From positions 558,001 through 622,000 of the forward strand of contig NZ_FOZI01000002.1 of NCBI RefSeq assembly GCF_900114495.1: DNA of 64,000 nucleotides, written 5' to 3'. The stretch is from Dyella sp. OK004. Its GTDB lineage: Bacteria; Pseudomonadota; Gammaproteobacteria; Xanthomonadales; Rhodanobacteraceae. The position numbers were made by a program, and so were the translations under genes. Shown here piece by piece: positions 8,483 to 16,952 of the stretch (its first letter is position 1; every line of letters begins with the position of its first letter). Under the pieces are notes generated by a model. It searched no databases and was not told where the DNA came from. It saw nothing but the letters and a program-made list of their open reading frames with translations.

Positions 8483-8725
8483 TTACTTGCCAGCGGCCGG
8501 AGCGGCATCGGCAGCCGGAGCGGCGGCAGGAGCAGCAGCGTCGGTGGTGGCCGCAGCGGCCTTCTTATGGTGCGCACCGCTCTTCTTGTGATGCGGCTTG
8601 GCGGCGTGGGTCGCCGACTTGGTCGCCGGTGCCGCCTGCGGCGCAGCCGCAGCGTCCTGGGCGAACACAGAACCGGAAAGAGCTACGCCGGCAACGAGCA
8701 GAGAAGCGATCGCAAGTTTACGCAT
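8483..8725 (-). CDS. Small Ala/His/Lys-rich exported protein
   Basis: An 80-residue protein starting MRKLAIASLLVAGVALSG with a clear Sec signal peptide and likely cleavage after VFA (about residue 22). The mature part is low-complexity: Ala/Pro stretches flanking His/Lys clusters (PHHKK, AHHKK). I chose the ATG at 8723-8725 because it gives the signal peptide directly. A second protein of this style is encoded at 38326-38721. The His clusters suggest metal or polyanion binding, but nothing in the sequence proves a function. Confidence 0.75.
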   Translation of the reverse strand: MRKLAIASLLVAGVALSGSVFAQDAAAAPQAAPATKSATHAAKPHHKKSGAHHKKAAAATTDAAAPAAAPAADAAPAAGK

Positions 8726-8915
8726 GTTGGTGAGCCTCGAAACGAATGATGGCCGCGGACCCGGCCGGAACCCGGCGACACGGGCGGCGCGGCGGGAGCA
8801 ACATTGCACGTTTCGCGGCATATCGGAACTGAATATTTTGAGCGTTGTCCGCATGTTTTCGCCACACGCTTATTGACTTTCCGCGGCGGCGATTTCATCT
8901 CGAAATTACTTGCGA

Positions 8916-9695
8916 TCACTCAAGGCAAAGTTGCAGCAGATGCCCGATCAACGCCTGCAGCTGCGGAGCTTTGGCTTCGTCGTAGGCAAAGCTGTCCTCG
9001 TCCATGTAGTTGAGCTGCGCTAGCTCGAGCTGGACGGTCTGCACACCCTGTTCGGGCTGCGCATAGCGCCGGGTGATATAGCCGCCCTTGAAGCGGCCAT
9101 TGATGACGAAACGGTAATCGGACTGCGCTTCCAGCCGGTCCCGCAGACGTTGCTGCAATGCCGCGCCGCAGCTGGACCCATCGGCCGTACCCAGGTTGAG
9201 ATCGGGCAGTTGTCCCTCGAACAACATCGGCACGCGGCTGCGGATGGAATGCCCCTCCCACACCACCACGCGGCCATGGGCCTGCTTGAGTCTCGCAATT
9301 TCCTGCGATAACGCTTGGTGATAAGGCTTCCAGAATTCGTTTACTCGCCGTTGAACTTCGGCGGCATCCGGCTCGGCGCCGTCCAGATACAAAGGCTCGC
9401 CATCGAAACCGATGGTGGATACCAGGCCGGTTTCCCGCTGCCCCGGATACAACGCATGCCCATCCGCCGGTCGATTGAGGTCGACCACATAGCGTGATGC
9501 CTGAGGTCGCAGCAGGCTGGCGCCAAGCGCTTTCGTCAGCGGCTCATACAGCCGGCCCACGTGCCAGTCGGTATCTGGCGAACGCTGCGCGTAGGGATGC
9601 ATGCGCGCGGCGATGTCCGGCGGAATGAAACTGCCGTCATGCGGCAGGCTGATCAGCAGCGCTGCGCTGCCCTCGTGCAGGGTGTAGGTTTCCAT
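8916..9695 (-). CDS. hutG: N-formylglutamate amidohydrolase family protein (HutG-like)
   Basis: A 259-residue member of the N-formylglutamate deformylase family, which releases formate and glutamate in the last step of one histidine-degradation route. Recognisable segments are LLISLPHDGSFIPPDI near the N terminus, DLNRPADG, VVVWEGHSIRSRVPMLFEG and FKGGYITRRYA. Other hut genes (hutH, hutU, hutI) are not in the window, so histidine use is unproven; related proteins act on other N-formyl amino acids. It ends about 25 bp after the start side of the glutathione reductase gene on the same strand. Confidence 0.85.
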   Translation of the reverse strand: METYTLHEGSAALLISLPHDGSFIPPDIAARMHPYAQRSPDTDWHVGRLYEPLTKALGASLLRPQASRYVVDLNRPADGHALYPGQRETGLVSTIGFDGEPLYLDGAEPDAAEVQRRVNEFWKPYHQALSQEIARLKQAHGRVVVWEGHSIRSRVPMLFEGQLPDLNLGTADGSSCGAALQQRLRDRLEAQSDYRFVINGRFKGGYITRRYAQPEQGVQTVQLELAQLNYMDEDSFAYDEAKAPQLQALIGHLLQLCLE

Positions 9696-9721
9696 CTGCG
9701 CAGTTTAGCGGCGCTGCGCCG

Positions 9722-11065
9722 CTACATCAGCACCAGTTCTTCGGCGGAACTCGGATGGATGGCCACCGTGGCATCCAGATCGCGCTTGTGCAGCCCCATC
9801 TTCAGCGCCACTGCAAAGCCCTGCAGCATCTCGTCCGCGCCCGGCCCAAGGATATGGATGCCGACCACGCGCTGCTCGTCGCCCACGCATACGAGCTTCA
9901 TGAAGCTCTTCCCATGATGGCCGGCGAGCGCCCATTGCATCGGCGTGAAACGGCTGCGGTGGATCTGCACTTGTTCACCGTATTGCTCGCGCGCCTGCGC
10001 CTCGGTCTGGCCGACTCCGGCAAGCGGCGGCTCGGAGAACACCACGCTGGGCACGCCGTCGTAGTCCAGCCGCGCATCGGCCTGGCCGCCGAACCAGCGG
10101 TCGGCCAGACGCCGCCCCGCCGCCACCGCTACCGGCGTCAGCGCGAGACGGCCCGTGACGTCACCCAGCGCCGCAATGCCCGGCACATTGGTGTTCTGCC
10201 ATGTGTCGGTCAGCACATACCCCTTCGCATCGAGCTGGACGTCTGCGGCATCGAGATCCAGCCGTTCGGTATTCGGCACGCGACCCAAGGCCCACAGCAC
10301 CGCATCGTAGGGACCGGTATCGCCATGTGTTTCGTCTTCGAGCACGATGGCGTCGTCAACGCGGCGCGCGGCGCGGATACGCGACGGACACATCACGCGG
10401 ATACCCTGCTCGCGCATCTGCTGCTCCAACGCCGCGACCTGCTCCTCATCGAAGGACCGCAACAGGCGCTCGCGCACATGCAGGCAAACCTCACTGCCCA
10501 GCGCCCGCAGCAAGCCGGCGAACTCGACCGCGATATAGCCTGCGCCAACTACCGCGATGCGCCTGGGCAATTCGCGCAGGGAAAACATATCGTCGGAGAC
10601 CAGTCCCAGTTCAAAACCCGGGATATCCAGCCGCTGTGGCCGCGCACCAGTGGCGATCACGATCTGCGGCGCGCGCAGCTCCGCGCCGCTGCTCGTGGCG
10701 ATGGTGTCGGTCGCGACGAAGCGTCCCGCCTCGCGCAACAATTGCACGCCCGCTTCGGCTAGGCGTGTTTCGTAGCGCTGTTTGATCCCATCGATATAAC
10801 CGAGCCGGCGCAGACGAAAGTGCTCCCAGTCCAGCGGCCCGTGCACGCCAGCGAAACCGTAGGCTTCGGCAAGTGACTGCGCCTGCGCGAGCTGCGCTGC
10901 GAACCACAGCGCCTTCTTCGGCACGCAACCGACATTGACGCAGGTGCCACCCAGCGGGCCGGGATCGAGCAAGGCCACGCGCGCGCCGTATCTGGCTGCG
11001 CGGAACGACGCGGCCAGTCCGCCCGAACCGGCGCCCAGCACGATCAGATCGAAAGTCTCAGCCAT
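9722..11065 (-). CDS. gor: Glutathione-disulfide reductase
   Basis: FAD-dependent pyridine-nucleotide disulfide oxidoreductase of 447 residues that keeps glutathione reduced with NADPH. It shows the FAD motif GAGSGGLAASFRAA, the redox-active disulfide GGTCVNVGCVPKK, the NAD(P)-binding GAGYIAVEFAGLL, the second FAD motif ALGDVTG and a C-terminal dimer/active-site segment with IHPSSAEELV, including the catalytic His-x4-Glu. The Arg-rich NADPH-binding stretch (HVRERLLRSFD) supports NADPH. It also fits the peroxide-defence genes elsewhere in the window (ohr, fghA). Confidence 0.92.
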   Translation of the reverse strand: MAETFDLIVLGAGSGGLAASFRAARYGARVALLDPGPLGGTCVNVGCVPKKALWFAAQLAQAQSLAEAYGFAGVHGPLDWEHFRLRRLGYIDGIKQRYETRLAEAGVQLLREAGRFVATDTIATSSGAELRAPQIVIATGARPQRLDIPGFELGLVSDDMFSLRELPRRIAVVGAGYIAVEFAGLLRALGSEVCLHVRERLLRSFDEEQVAALEQQMREQGIRVMCPSRIRAARRVDDAIVLEDETHGDTGPYDAVLWALGRVPNTERLDLDAADVQLDAKGYVLTDTWQNTNVPGIAALGDVTGRLALTPVAVAAGRRLADRWFGGQADARLDYDGVPSVVFSEPPLAGVGQTEAQAREQYGEQVQIHRSRFTPMQWALAGHHGKSFMKLVCVGDEQRVVGIHILGPGADEMLQGFAVALKMGLHKRDLDATVAIHPSSAEELVLM

Positions 11066-11132
11066 CAGTACAGCTTCTCCATGGGAACCGACACGCTAAC
11101 GGCCGCGGCTTTAAGAGCGTGTCAAAAACCGG

Positions 11133-12392
11133 CTAGAGCCGGAACCGTGCCGGCGCATAAGGCGACGGATCGATCGATGGTGTACGTCCATTCACTAGAG
11201 CGTCCACCAACTCGCCCGTGGCGGCGGACATGCTGACGCCGAGCATGCCGTGTGCCGTAGCCAACAGCAGGTTCGACCAGCGCGTGCTCTGCCCGATGAT
11301 TGGCACTTCGTCCACGCTCATCGGCCGCCAGCCCCACCATTCTTCCAGCAGCTCGGGGCCCTCGGGTTCGTGCAAAGCGGCCGCGGCGCCACGGCGCAAT
11401 GCATCCAGGCGGGTGCGATTGAGGCCTTCGGCGTAGCCGGAAAACTCCATCGTGCTGCCTAGCCGGTAGCCACTGCCCCAGGTGGTGACGCACACCGCCG
11501 CCTCGCGCAACACCAGGGCCTGCCTTGGTGCGCGCACGGGCCGAGTATAGGTAAGTGAATACCCTTTGCCGGGCTGCATCGGCAAACGCAAATCCAGCAT
11601 GCGCCCAAGCAGTGGCGACCAGGCGCCCAGCGCCATCACCACCCGCTCGCCCTGAAATACGCCGCGCGTCGTGCGCACATGCGAGACGCGGCCATCCTGC
11701 GTACCGAATTGGTCGATCCGCGCACCGCTTTCGATCACGCCGCCCAGTTCGCGTACGCGACGCGCCAGCTCGGCCGCATAGCGATCCGGACGCAGCTGGG
11801 CATCGCCCGGATGAAACAGCCCACCGGCCACACCCGGTTTCAACGCGGGCTCGGCCGCCTCCACTTCATCGCCGCGCAGGCGTCGTACCTCGACACCGAG
11901 CCGGTCGAGCACCTGGGCGTGGTGAAGCTCATCCGCCGCCAGCATGGCCGGCGTGCGGTAAACGTACAGCTCGCCCGGATTGACGAACTCGCAATCCAGC
12001 CCGTCGCCGCGCACCAGCGATTCCAGCAAGCCGCGCGAGCGCTGCAGGATCGCCGAGCGCGCGACCGCGGCCCGTTCGAAGTCGCGCCAGTTGCAGCGGC
12101 GCGCAAAACCAAGCAGCCAACGCAGGCGCTCCAGGTCGGGGCGGGGGTTGAGATAGAGCGGCGCATCGCCGCGGAACATCGAGCGCAGCGCCACGCCCAG
12201 CATGCCCGGCATGGCCAGCGGCGCGGCATGGCTGGGCGTAATCGTGCCGCAGTTCCCATGCGAACTGCCGCAACCCGGCGTACCCTGCTCCAGCACCCGC
12301 ACGGAGGCACCGGACTTCAACAAATAATAGGCACAGGCGAGGCCGATGACGCCGCCGCCAAGAACAAGTACATCACTGCGCGAAGCATCCAT
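11133..12392 (-). CDS. FAD-dependent D-amino-acid dehydrogenase-like oxidoreductase (DadA family)
   Basis: A 419-residue DAO-family flavoprotein. The N-terminal dinucleotide fold (VLVLGGGVIGLACAYYL) follows the ATG at 12390-12392, and GCGSSHGNCGTITPSHAAPL and the C-terminal TAHGMLGVSMSAATGELV match DadA-type small subunits that oxidise D-amino acids (D-Ala, D-hydroxyproline) and pass electrons to the respiratory chain. There is no racemase or hydroxyproline gene nearby, so the substrate is open. It is divergent from the ChaN/EreA-like pair. Confidence 0.85.
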   Translation of the reverse strand: MDASRSDVLVLGGGVIGLACAYYLLKSGASVRVLEQGTPGCGSSHGNCGTITPSHAAPLAMPGMLGVALRSMFRGDAPLYLNPRPDLERLRWLLGFARRCNWRDFERAAVARSAILQRSRGLLESLVRGDGLDCEFVNPGELYVYRTPAMLAADELHHAQVLDRLGVEVRRLRGDEVEAAEPALKPGVAGGLFHPGDAQLRPDRYAAELARRVRELGGVIESGARIDQFGTQDGRVSHVRTTRGVFQGERVVMALGAWSPLLGRMLDLRLPMQPGKGYSLTYTRPVRAPRQALVLREAAVCVTTWGSGYRLGSTMEFSGYAEGLNRTRLDALRRGAAAALHEPEGPELLEEWWGWRPMSVDEVPIIGQSTRWSNLLLATAHGMLGVSMSAATGELVDALVNGRTPSIDPSPYAPARFRL

Positions 12393-12457
12393 CGGGTTAT
12401 TGTAGCCACGCCGAAGGTTCTTCCCGTCTTCTGCCCTCATCCCCAAGGGTACGAGTC

Positions 12458-13759
12458 ATGGAAATTGCCGATGCCTTATTCGCAATACGTTTCCGCGCCC
12501 TGATCCTGGGTGCCTTGCTGCCGTGCCTGTTCCTGCCTTGCCAGGTCATGGGCACAGAGCAGGCCGGCGCTTCCACGGCGCAGCCCCCGCCTCGCGATTT
12601 CCTCAGCGACATGCAACCGCTGAAGAATGACCTGCAGCGCTATCGCTACCTCGCCGACATACTTGTGCGCCTTCCGCTGGAGCAGCGCCTTATCGCGCAA
12701 CAGCTGCTTGCCACGGCCGAGAACGAGCTCGGCCTGTACGACGAGGCTGTGCGCGACTTCCCCTTCGACAACCGCGTCCCGTTCAAGGGCGACCTGCCCC
12801 AGCCGGACGAATGGCAGGCCGACGATGCCGTGGATGCCATCACCAAGCTGGCCGCCGACCGCCGCATTGTGATGATCAACGAGGCGCATCACGACGCCCA
12901 CACGCGCGCACTCACCCTCGCCCTGCTGCCGCGTCTGCGCGCAGAGGGCTTCACCCACTTTGCCGCAGAAGCGCTGAGCGATAGCGACACCGGCCTGATG
13001 CAGCGTGGCTACCCCGTCGTCGCCAGCGGCAGCGAATACCTGCACGAACCGCTGTACGGAGAAATCGTGCGCCAGGCGATCAAGCTTGGCTTTGTAGTAG
13101 TGCCTTACGAATCCGAAGGCGGCGACCTGGCCGAACGCGAGGCCGGCCAGGCGCGACAGCTCTATCGCAAGGTATTCCAGGCCGACCCCAAGGCGCGCTT
13201 GTTCGTGCACGCCGGCTACGCGCACATCGACAAGACAGCAGGCAATCTGGGCGGCAAGGTGCAGCCCATGGCCATGCTGCTCAAACGCCTCAGCGGCTTC
13301 GACCCACTGACGATCGACCAGACCCGGTGGCGCGATATCGGCTCCGATATCGGCAGCAACAACTACCGGCAGCTGATCGCCCTTTATCAGCAGCAGGTGC
13401 CTGTGGTGCTGCGAAGGCGTAGCGACGGCACGCCATGGAGCGCGGACCCGGCTGCCCACGATCTCGACGTGCTGCTGCCTCCCGTCGGCCATCAGCGCCG
13501 CCCACGCTGGCTGGCACTCGACGGCCAGCGCACGTCGCACCTGATCACCACCGAACTCTGCACCAACCACATCCCTTGCGTCGTTGAGGCCCGCTACACC
13601 CAGGAAAGCGAGGATGCCATCCCTGCCGACCGCTACACCTTCCTCAACGTGGACAGCATGAACAGCCTCTACCTCTATCCCGGCTCCTACCACCTGCGCA
13701 GCTGGGATGCCGACGGCCGCACGCTGACCCAGCGCAACATCACCGTACCCAAGCCATGA
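12458..13759 (+). CDS. Secreted ChaN/EreA-superfamily-like protein, copy 1
   Basis: A 433-residue protein with an N-terminal hydrophobic export signal (RALILGALLPCLFLP). It carries NEAHHDAHTR (141-150), EAL (171-173) and HAGYAH (251-256), a Glu/His layout like that of the erythromycin-esterase/ChaN/TIKI superfamily, whose members are hydrolases or haem/metal binders. Residues 40-100 form a helical, TPR-like preamble. The C-terminal 130 residues hold two Cys close together (LCTNHIPC). AAGGG lies 9 nt before the start. It is directly followed by a paralogue. I do not know its substrate. Confidence 0.7.
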   Translation: MEIADALFAIRFRALILGALLPCLFLPCQVMGTEQAGASTAQPPPRDFLSDMQPLKNDLQRYRYLADILVRLPLEQRLIAQQLLATAENELGLYDEAVRDFPFDNRVPFKGDLPQPDEWQADDAVDAITKLAADRRIVMINEAHHDAHTRALTLALLPRLRAEGFTHFAAEALSDSDTGLMQRGYPVVASGSEYLHEPLYGEIVRQAIKLGFVVVPYESEGGDLAEREAGQARQLYRKVFQADPKARLFVHAGYAHIDKTAGNLGGKVQPMAMLLKRLSGFDPLTIDQTRWRDIGSDIGSNNYRQLIALYQQQVPVVLRRRSDGTPWSADPAAHDLDVLLPPVGHQRRPRWLALDGQRTSHLITTELCTNHIPCVVEARYTQESEDAIPADRYTFLNVDSMNSLYLYPGSYHLRSWDADGRTLTQRNITVPKP

Positions 13760-13815
13760 GTTTCTTGCTGCGCCGCGTTTGCGCTAGGTTCCGTTTTATT
13801 CCAGGGGGGGAATAC

Positions 13816-15153
13816 ATGATCATAGTCAGACGTGCCGCAACAATCCTGTGCATGGCCGCGCTAGCGTTTGCTACAGCCAGCCACGCCCGTGGCGTCGATC
13901 CGTCCACACAGGAATTGTTCAAAGCCATTCGCCCGCTGACGGATGACCTCGCGCGCTATCGCTACCTGGCCGGCGCCATGCGCAAGCTGCCGCCGGACGA
14001 CCGCATGGTGGCGCGACAACTCCTGGCCACTACCGAGAACGAACTCGGCATGTACGCCGAAGCGCTGGCTGAGTTCCCCATCGACAGCCGCAAGGTCTAC
14101 ACCGGGCCGCTGCCGCAACCTGGCGAATGGCAGGCGGTGGATGCCGCCGAAGCCATCGCGCGACTGGCGGCGGAACGTCGCGTGGTGATGGTCAACGAAG
14201 CCCACCATGATGCGCATACGCGGCAACTCACTCTGGCATTGCTACCACGCCTGCGCGCGCTCGGCTTTACTCATTTCGCATTGGAAGCGCTTGGCGACCG
14301 TGACGAGACACTCGCCGCGCGCGGCTATCCCACCTGGAGCAGTGGCAGCGAATACATGCACGAGCCCGTGTTTGGCGAGATCGTGCGCAAGGCCATCGCA
14401 CTCGGCTTCATCATCGTGCCCTACGACGCCGACAGCGATACAGCACAAGGGCGCGAAAGCGGACAAGCCAGAAATCTCTATCAACGCGTACTCACCGGAC
14501 ATCCCGAAGCGCGGCTGTTCGTGCATGCCGGCTATGCGCACATCGACAAGACCAAGGGGCGGCTGGGCGATGCGTCACCCATGGCGGCGCAACTGAAGGA
14601 ACTGAGCGGCATCGAACCGCTCTCTATCGACCAAACTCAGTTCCGCGAAGCCAATCCGCGCCTGCCGCTGTTTGCCTACGATCAACTTGTGGCCTCGTTC
14701 CAGCCTACCCAGCCGATCGTGTTGCTTCATCGCGGCGACGATCATGCCTGGAGTTCGGAACCCTTGCTGCACGACATCAGCGTGATCCTGCCGCCAGACA
14801 AGAACGCTGCCGATATCGGCAAGGAGCAACCCAGCTGGTACACGCTCGACGGCCAGGCCGTCGCCGCTAAATCATGGGCCAGCAGCGGCTTGCGCCCCGA
14901 CTGGCTTTCGCTGCAGGGACAGCGCTACCCGATGCCGATCAACACCACGCTGTGTGGCGGCACACTGCCGTGTGTGGTTGAGGCTTATTACCAACGCGAA
15001 CCGTATGAGGCCGTAGCAGCCGATCGTTACGCGTTTTTGCAGCCCGACACCAAGAGCATGCTCTATCTATTTCCCGGTACGTATCGGCTGCGCGCAAAGA
15101 ACGCCGATGGCAAGACGCTGAGCGAGCAGACGGTCTCCATCACCGCGCGCTGA
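13816..15153 (+). CDS. Secreted ChaN/EreA-superfamily-like protein, copy 2
   Basis: A 445-residue paralogue of the preceding gene, aligning along its whole length. A strong ribosome site (AGGGGGGG, 13803-13810) fixes the start at 13816, giving a signal peptide ending near ATASHA. The same motifs recur: NEAHHDAHTR (127-136), EAL (157-159) and HAGYAH (237-242), and the C-terminal Cys pair (LCGGTLPC). It has a longer insert before the C-terminal domain (DKNAADIGKEQPSWYTLDG...). The pair probably arose by tandem duplication and is co-transcribed (57-bp gap). Function is unknown. Confidence 0.7.
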   Translation: MIIVRRAATILCMAALAFATASHARGVDPSTQELFKAIRPLTDDLARYRYLAGAMRKLPPDDRMVARQLLATTENELGMYAEALAEFPIDSRKVYTGPLPQPGEWQAVDAAEAIARLAAERRVVMVNEAHHDAHTRQLTLALLPRLRALGFTHFALEALGDRDETLAARGYPTWSSGSEYMHEPVFGEIVRKAIALGFIIVPYDADSDTAQGRESGQARNLYQRVLTGHPEARLFVHAGYAHIDKTKGRLGDASPMAAQLKELSGIEPLSIDQTQFREANPRLPLFAYDQLVASFQPTQPIVLLHRGDDHAWSSEPLLHDISVILPPDKNAADIGKEQPSWYTLDGQAVAAKSWASSGLRPDWLSLQGQRYPMPINTTLCGGTLPCVVEAYYQREPYEAVAADRYAFLQPDTKSMLYLFPGTYRLRAKNADGKTLSEQTVSITAR

Positions 15154-15270
15154 TCACCCGCACCAACCCAGAACCAAGCCAGATCCTGCTCCAGCTCAAC
15201 CTGACGCACCCTTATCACGACAGAGCTTCGTCCAAATCCTGAAGACTTCAATCCAACTCATTGATTTGAT

Positions 15271-15298
15271 AACCTCGGCGCCAACTTGTGCCGAGGTT
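15271..15298 (+). promoter_or_regulatory. Hairpin sequestering the NlpC/P60 gene's ribosome-binding site
   Basis: AACCTCGGC (15271-15279) is perfectly complementary to GCCGAGGTT (15290-15298), with a 10-nt loop. The only Shine-Dalgarno-like element of the next gene, GAGG at 15293-15296, lies inside the 3' arm, 7 nt before ATG 15304. In the mRNA it would therefore be hidden when the stem is closed, suggesting translational control. Confidence 0.5.
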
Positions 15299-15303
15299 GT
15301 CAT

Positions 15304-15879
15304 ATGCGCTTGGGTCCCGCCGCCAGCACCGCTTCCCAGCCGGCATCACTGCACACCTTGCGCATCGCCCTGCTGGGGGCCGCACTGCTCCTGCTGGCGG
15401 CCTGTTCCAGCGCACCGCGCCGGCCGCAACCGACGTACAAAGATTCGCGTTCTTCGTTGGCCGGCCTGCCTGCGCGGGCACCGTCGGCGGCCAGCACCGG
15501 CACTGCCAACGACGTGCTGTTCCGCGCCATCGCGCTGGTCGGCACACCGTATCGCTGGGGCGGCAATACGCCGGACGGCGGTTTTGATTGCAGCGGGCTG
15601 GTCGATTACATCTACCGCCAGGCCGCCGGACTGCAGCTGCCGCGCACCTCGCGCGAGATGTCGGCGATGGACGGGCGCAAGGTCAGCCAGATGACTGAGC
15701 TGGCCAGCGGCGATCTGGTGTTCTTCGGCAGTCGCAGTGGTATCAGCCATGTCGGCGTGTACGTGGGCAAGGGCCGCTTTGTGCACGCGCCGAACAGCGG
15801 CGGCACCGTGCGGCTGGATGACATCGACGGGCCGTACTGGAAGGACCACTTTGCTTACGGCAAGCGCCTGCTGGACTGA
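15304..15879 (+). CDS. NlpC/P60 family lipoprotein endopeptidase
   Basis: A 191-residue envelope lipoprotein: lipobox LLAAC near residue 35, a low-complexity linker, then an NlpC/P60 cysteine-peptidase domain. Catalytic residues are visible as Cys in DCSGLVDYIY, His in ISHVGVYVG and a polar third residue in VHAPNSGG. Such proteins (Spr/MepS-like) cut stem peptides in peptidoglycan. The start at ATG 15304 is preferred to 15286 because GAGG is correctly spaced before it; that site is enclosed in a stem-loop. Confidence 0.9.
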   Translation: MRLGPAASTASQPASLHTLRIALLGAALLLLAACSSAPRRPQPTYKDSRSSLAGLPARAPSAASTGTANDVLFRAIALVGTPYRWGGNTPDGGFDCSGLVDYIYRQAAGLQLPRTSREMSAMDGRKVSQMTELASGDLVFFGSRSGISHVGVYVGKGRFVHAPNSGGTVRLDDIDGPYWKDHFAYGKRLLD

Positions 15880-15939
15880 CCCGGCGCTCCTCCCCCATCT
15901 CCTTTGAAGCCGCCGCCTATCGCATCGATTGGAAATTTC

Positions 15940-15964
15940 AATTGTACACAATTTAATTTTGTAC
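15940..15964 (+). promoter_or_regulatory. OhrR-operator-like overlapping palindromes
   Basis: AATTGT-AC-ACAATT (15940-15953) is a perfect inverted repeat. It overlaps GTACACAAT...ATTTTGTAC (15944-15964), an inverted repeat with one mismatch. These AT-rich, TACAATT/AATTGTA-like palindromes stand out in GC-rich DNA, lie right before ohrR, and resemble known OhrR binding sites, so autorepression relieved by organic peroxide is likely. Confidence 0.65.
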
Positions 15965-15978
15965 TCATGATGGCTCTC

Positions 15979-16431
15979 ATGAAACGCACCCCGCCCTCCT
16001 CGGTACTGCTCGATCAACAGCTCTGCTTCGCGCTGTACGCAGCGTCGCGCTCGGTGACCGCCGCCTACCGTCCGCTACTGGAATCGCTGGGGCTGACCTA
16101 TCCACAGTACCTGACCATGCTGGTGCTGTGGGAACAGGACGGGCTGACCGTGCGCGAACTCGGTGACCGCCTGCAGCTGGATTCCGGCACGCTGACGCCG
16201 CTGCTCAAGCGGCTGCAACAGGCCGGGCTGGTCAGCCGCCAGCGCCGCCGCAGTGATGAGCGCGAAGTGGAAATCCGCCTGACCGCCGAAGGAGAAGCGC
16301 TGCGCGAGCCCGCTAAAGCTGTGCCGGAGTGCATGGCGGCACGGCTGTGCCTCAGCAGCGAAGACATGCAACGCCTGCGCGACGAACTTAAACAACTGGC
16401 CGCGCAGTTATCCCAGCCCACCCAAGTCTGA
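15979..16431 (+). CDS. ohrR: Organic-hydroperoxide-sensing MarR-type repressor OhrR
   Basis: A 150-residue MarR-family winged-helix regulator. The redox-sensing Cys lies in LDQQLCFALYAASR, the OhrR hallmark, and further cysteines (PECMAARLC) sit where Xanthomonas OhrR has its disulfide partner. DNA recognition helix: LDSGTLTPLLKRLQQAGLV; wing: RQRRRSDEREV. Starts at 15967, 15970 or 15979 are possible; I prefer 15979 (MKRTPPSS...) by length. It lies 23 bp ahead of ohr and behind an operator-like palindrome. Peroxide oxidation of the Cys should release DNA and induce both genes. Confidence 0.92.
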   Translation: MKRTPPSSVLLDQQLCFALYAASRSVTAAYRPLLESLGLTYPQYLTMLVLWEQDGLTVRELGDRLQLDSGTLTPLLKRLQQAGLVSRQRRRSDEREVEIRLTAEGEALREPAKAVPECMAARLCLSSEDMQRLRDELKQLAAQLSQPTQV

Positions 16432-16454
16432 CTCCCCACCAAGGACATCCGCAC

Positions 16455-16883
16455 ATGAGCATCAACAAGATCCTCTACACCGCCACCGCCACCGCCAAGG
16501 GCGGCCGCGAAGGCCATATCCACAGCAGCGACGGCGTCCTCGACTTTGACCTGAAGGTGCCGAAGGAACTCGGCGGTCCGGGCGGCGCCGGCAGCAATCC
16601 GGAGCAACTGTTTGCAGCTGGCTATGCGGCTTGCTTCGAAGGCGCGGTGCGGTACGTCGCCCGCGAGAAGAAAGTGGCGCTGACCGAAGCATCCGTCACT
16701 GGCCACGTGGGTATCGGTCCGCGCGAACCGAGCGGTTTCGGCATCGCGGTGCAGCTGGAAGTAAGCCTGCCAGGCATCGATCGCGCGGTTGCTCAGGAGC
16801 TGGTGGATGTGGCGCATCGGGACATCTGCCCGTATTCGCACGCCACCCGCGGCAATGTGGATGTGAAGATCACATTGGTCTGA
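16455..16883 (+). CDS. ohr: Organic hydroperoxide reductase Ohr
   Basis: A 142-residue thiol peroxidase of the Ohr/OsmC family that reduces fatty-acid and other organic hydroperoxides, using lipoyl dithiols in known members. Both active cysteines are present: the peroxidatic one in YAACFEGAVRY and the resolving one in ICPYSHATRGN. The catalytic Arg/Glu partners are expected from KGGREGHI and the preceding helix. It sits directly behind ohrR and ends at a strong terminator hairpin. AAGGA precedes the ATG. Confidence 0.96.
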   Translation: MSINKILYTATATAKGGREGHIHSSDGVLDFDLKVPKELGGPGGAGSNPEQLFAAGYAACFEGAVRYVAREKKVALTEASVTGHVGIGPREPSGFGIAVQLEVSLPGIDRAVAQELVDVAHRDICPYSHATRGNVDVKITLV

Positions 16884-16906
16884 TCCTCCTCGCTCGCGCA
16901 AACGAC

Positions 16907-16928
16907 AACGGCGCCTTTCGGCGCCGTT
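16907..16928 (+). terminator. Terminator after ohr
   Basis: AACGGCGCC (16907-16915) pairs perfectly with GGCGCCGTT (16920-16928) across a TTTC loop, followed by TGTGTTATT. It ends the ohrR-ohr transcript and could also act for slyD from the other strand. Confidence 0.75.
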
Positions 16929-16952
16929 GTGTTATTCCGGATTTAAATGCGC

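Noticed and set aside
12393-12446. Longer start (12446) for the DadA-like gene
   Set aside because: The extra 18 residues precede the dinucleotide-binding motif without family character and would overlap the divergent promoter region of the ChaN/EreA-like gene.
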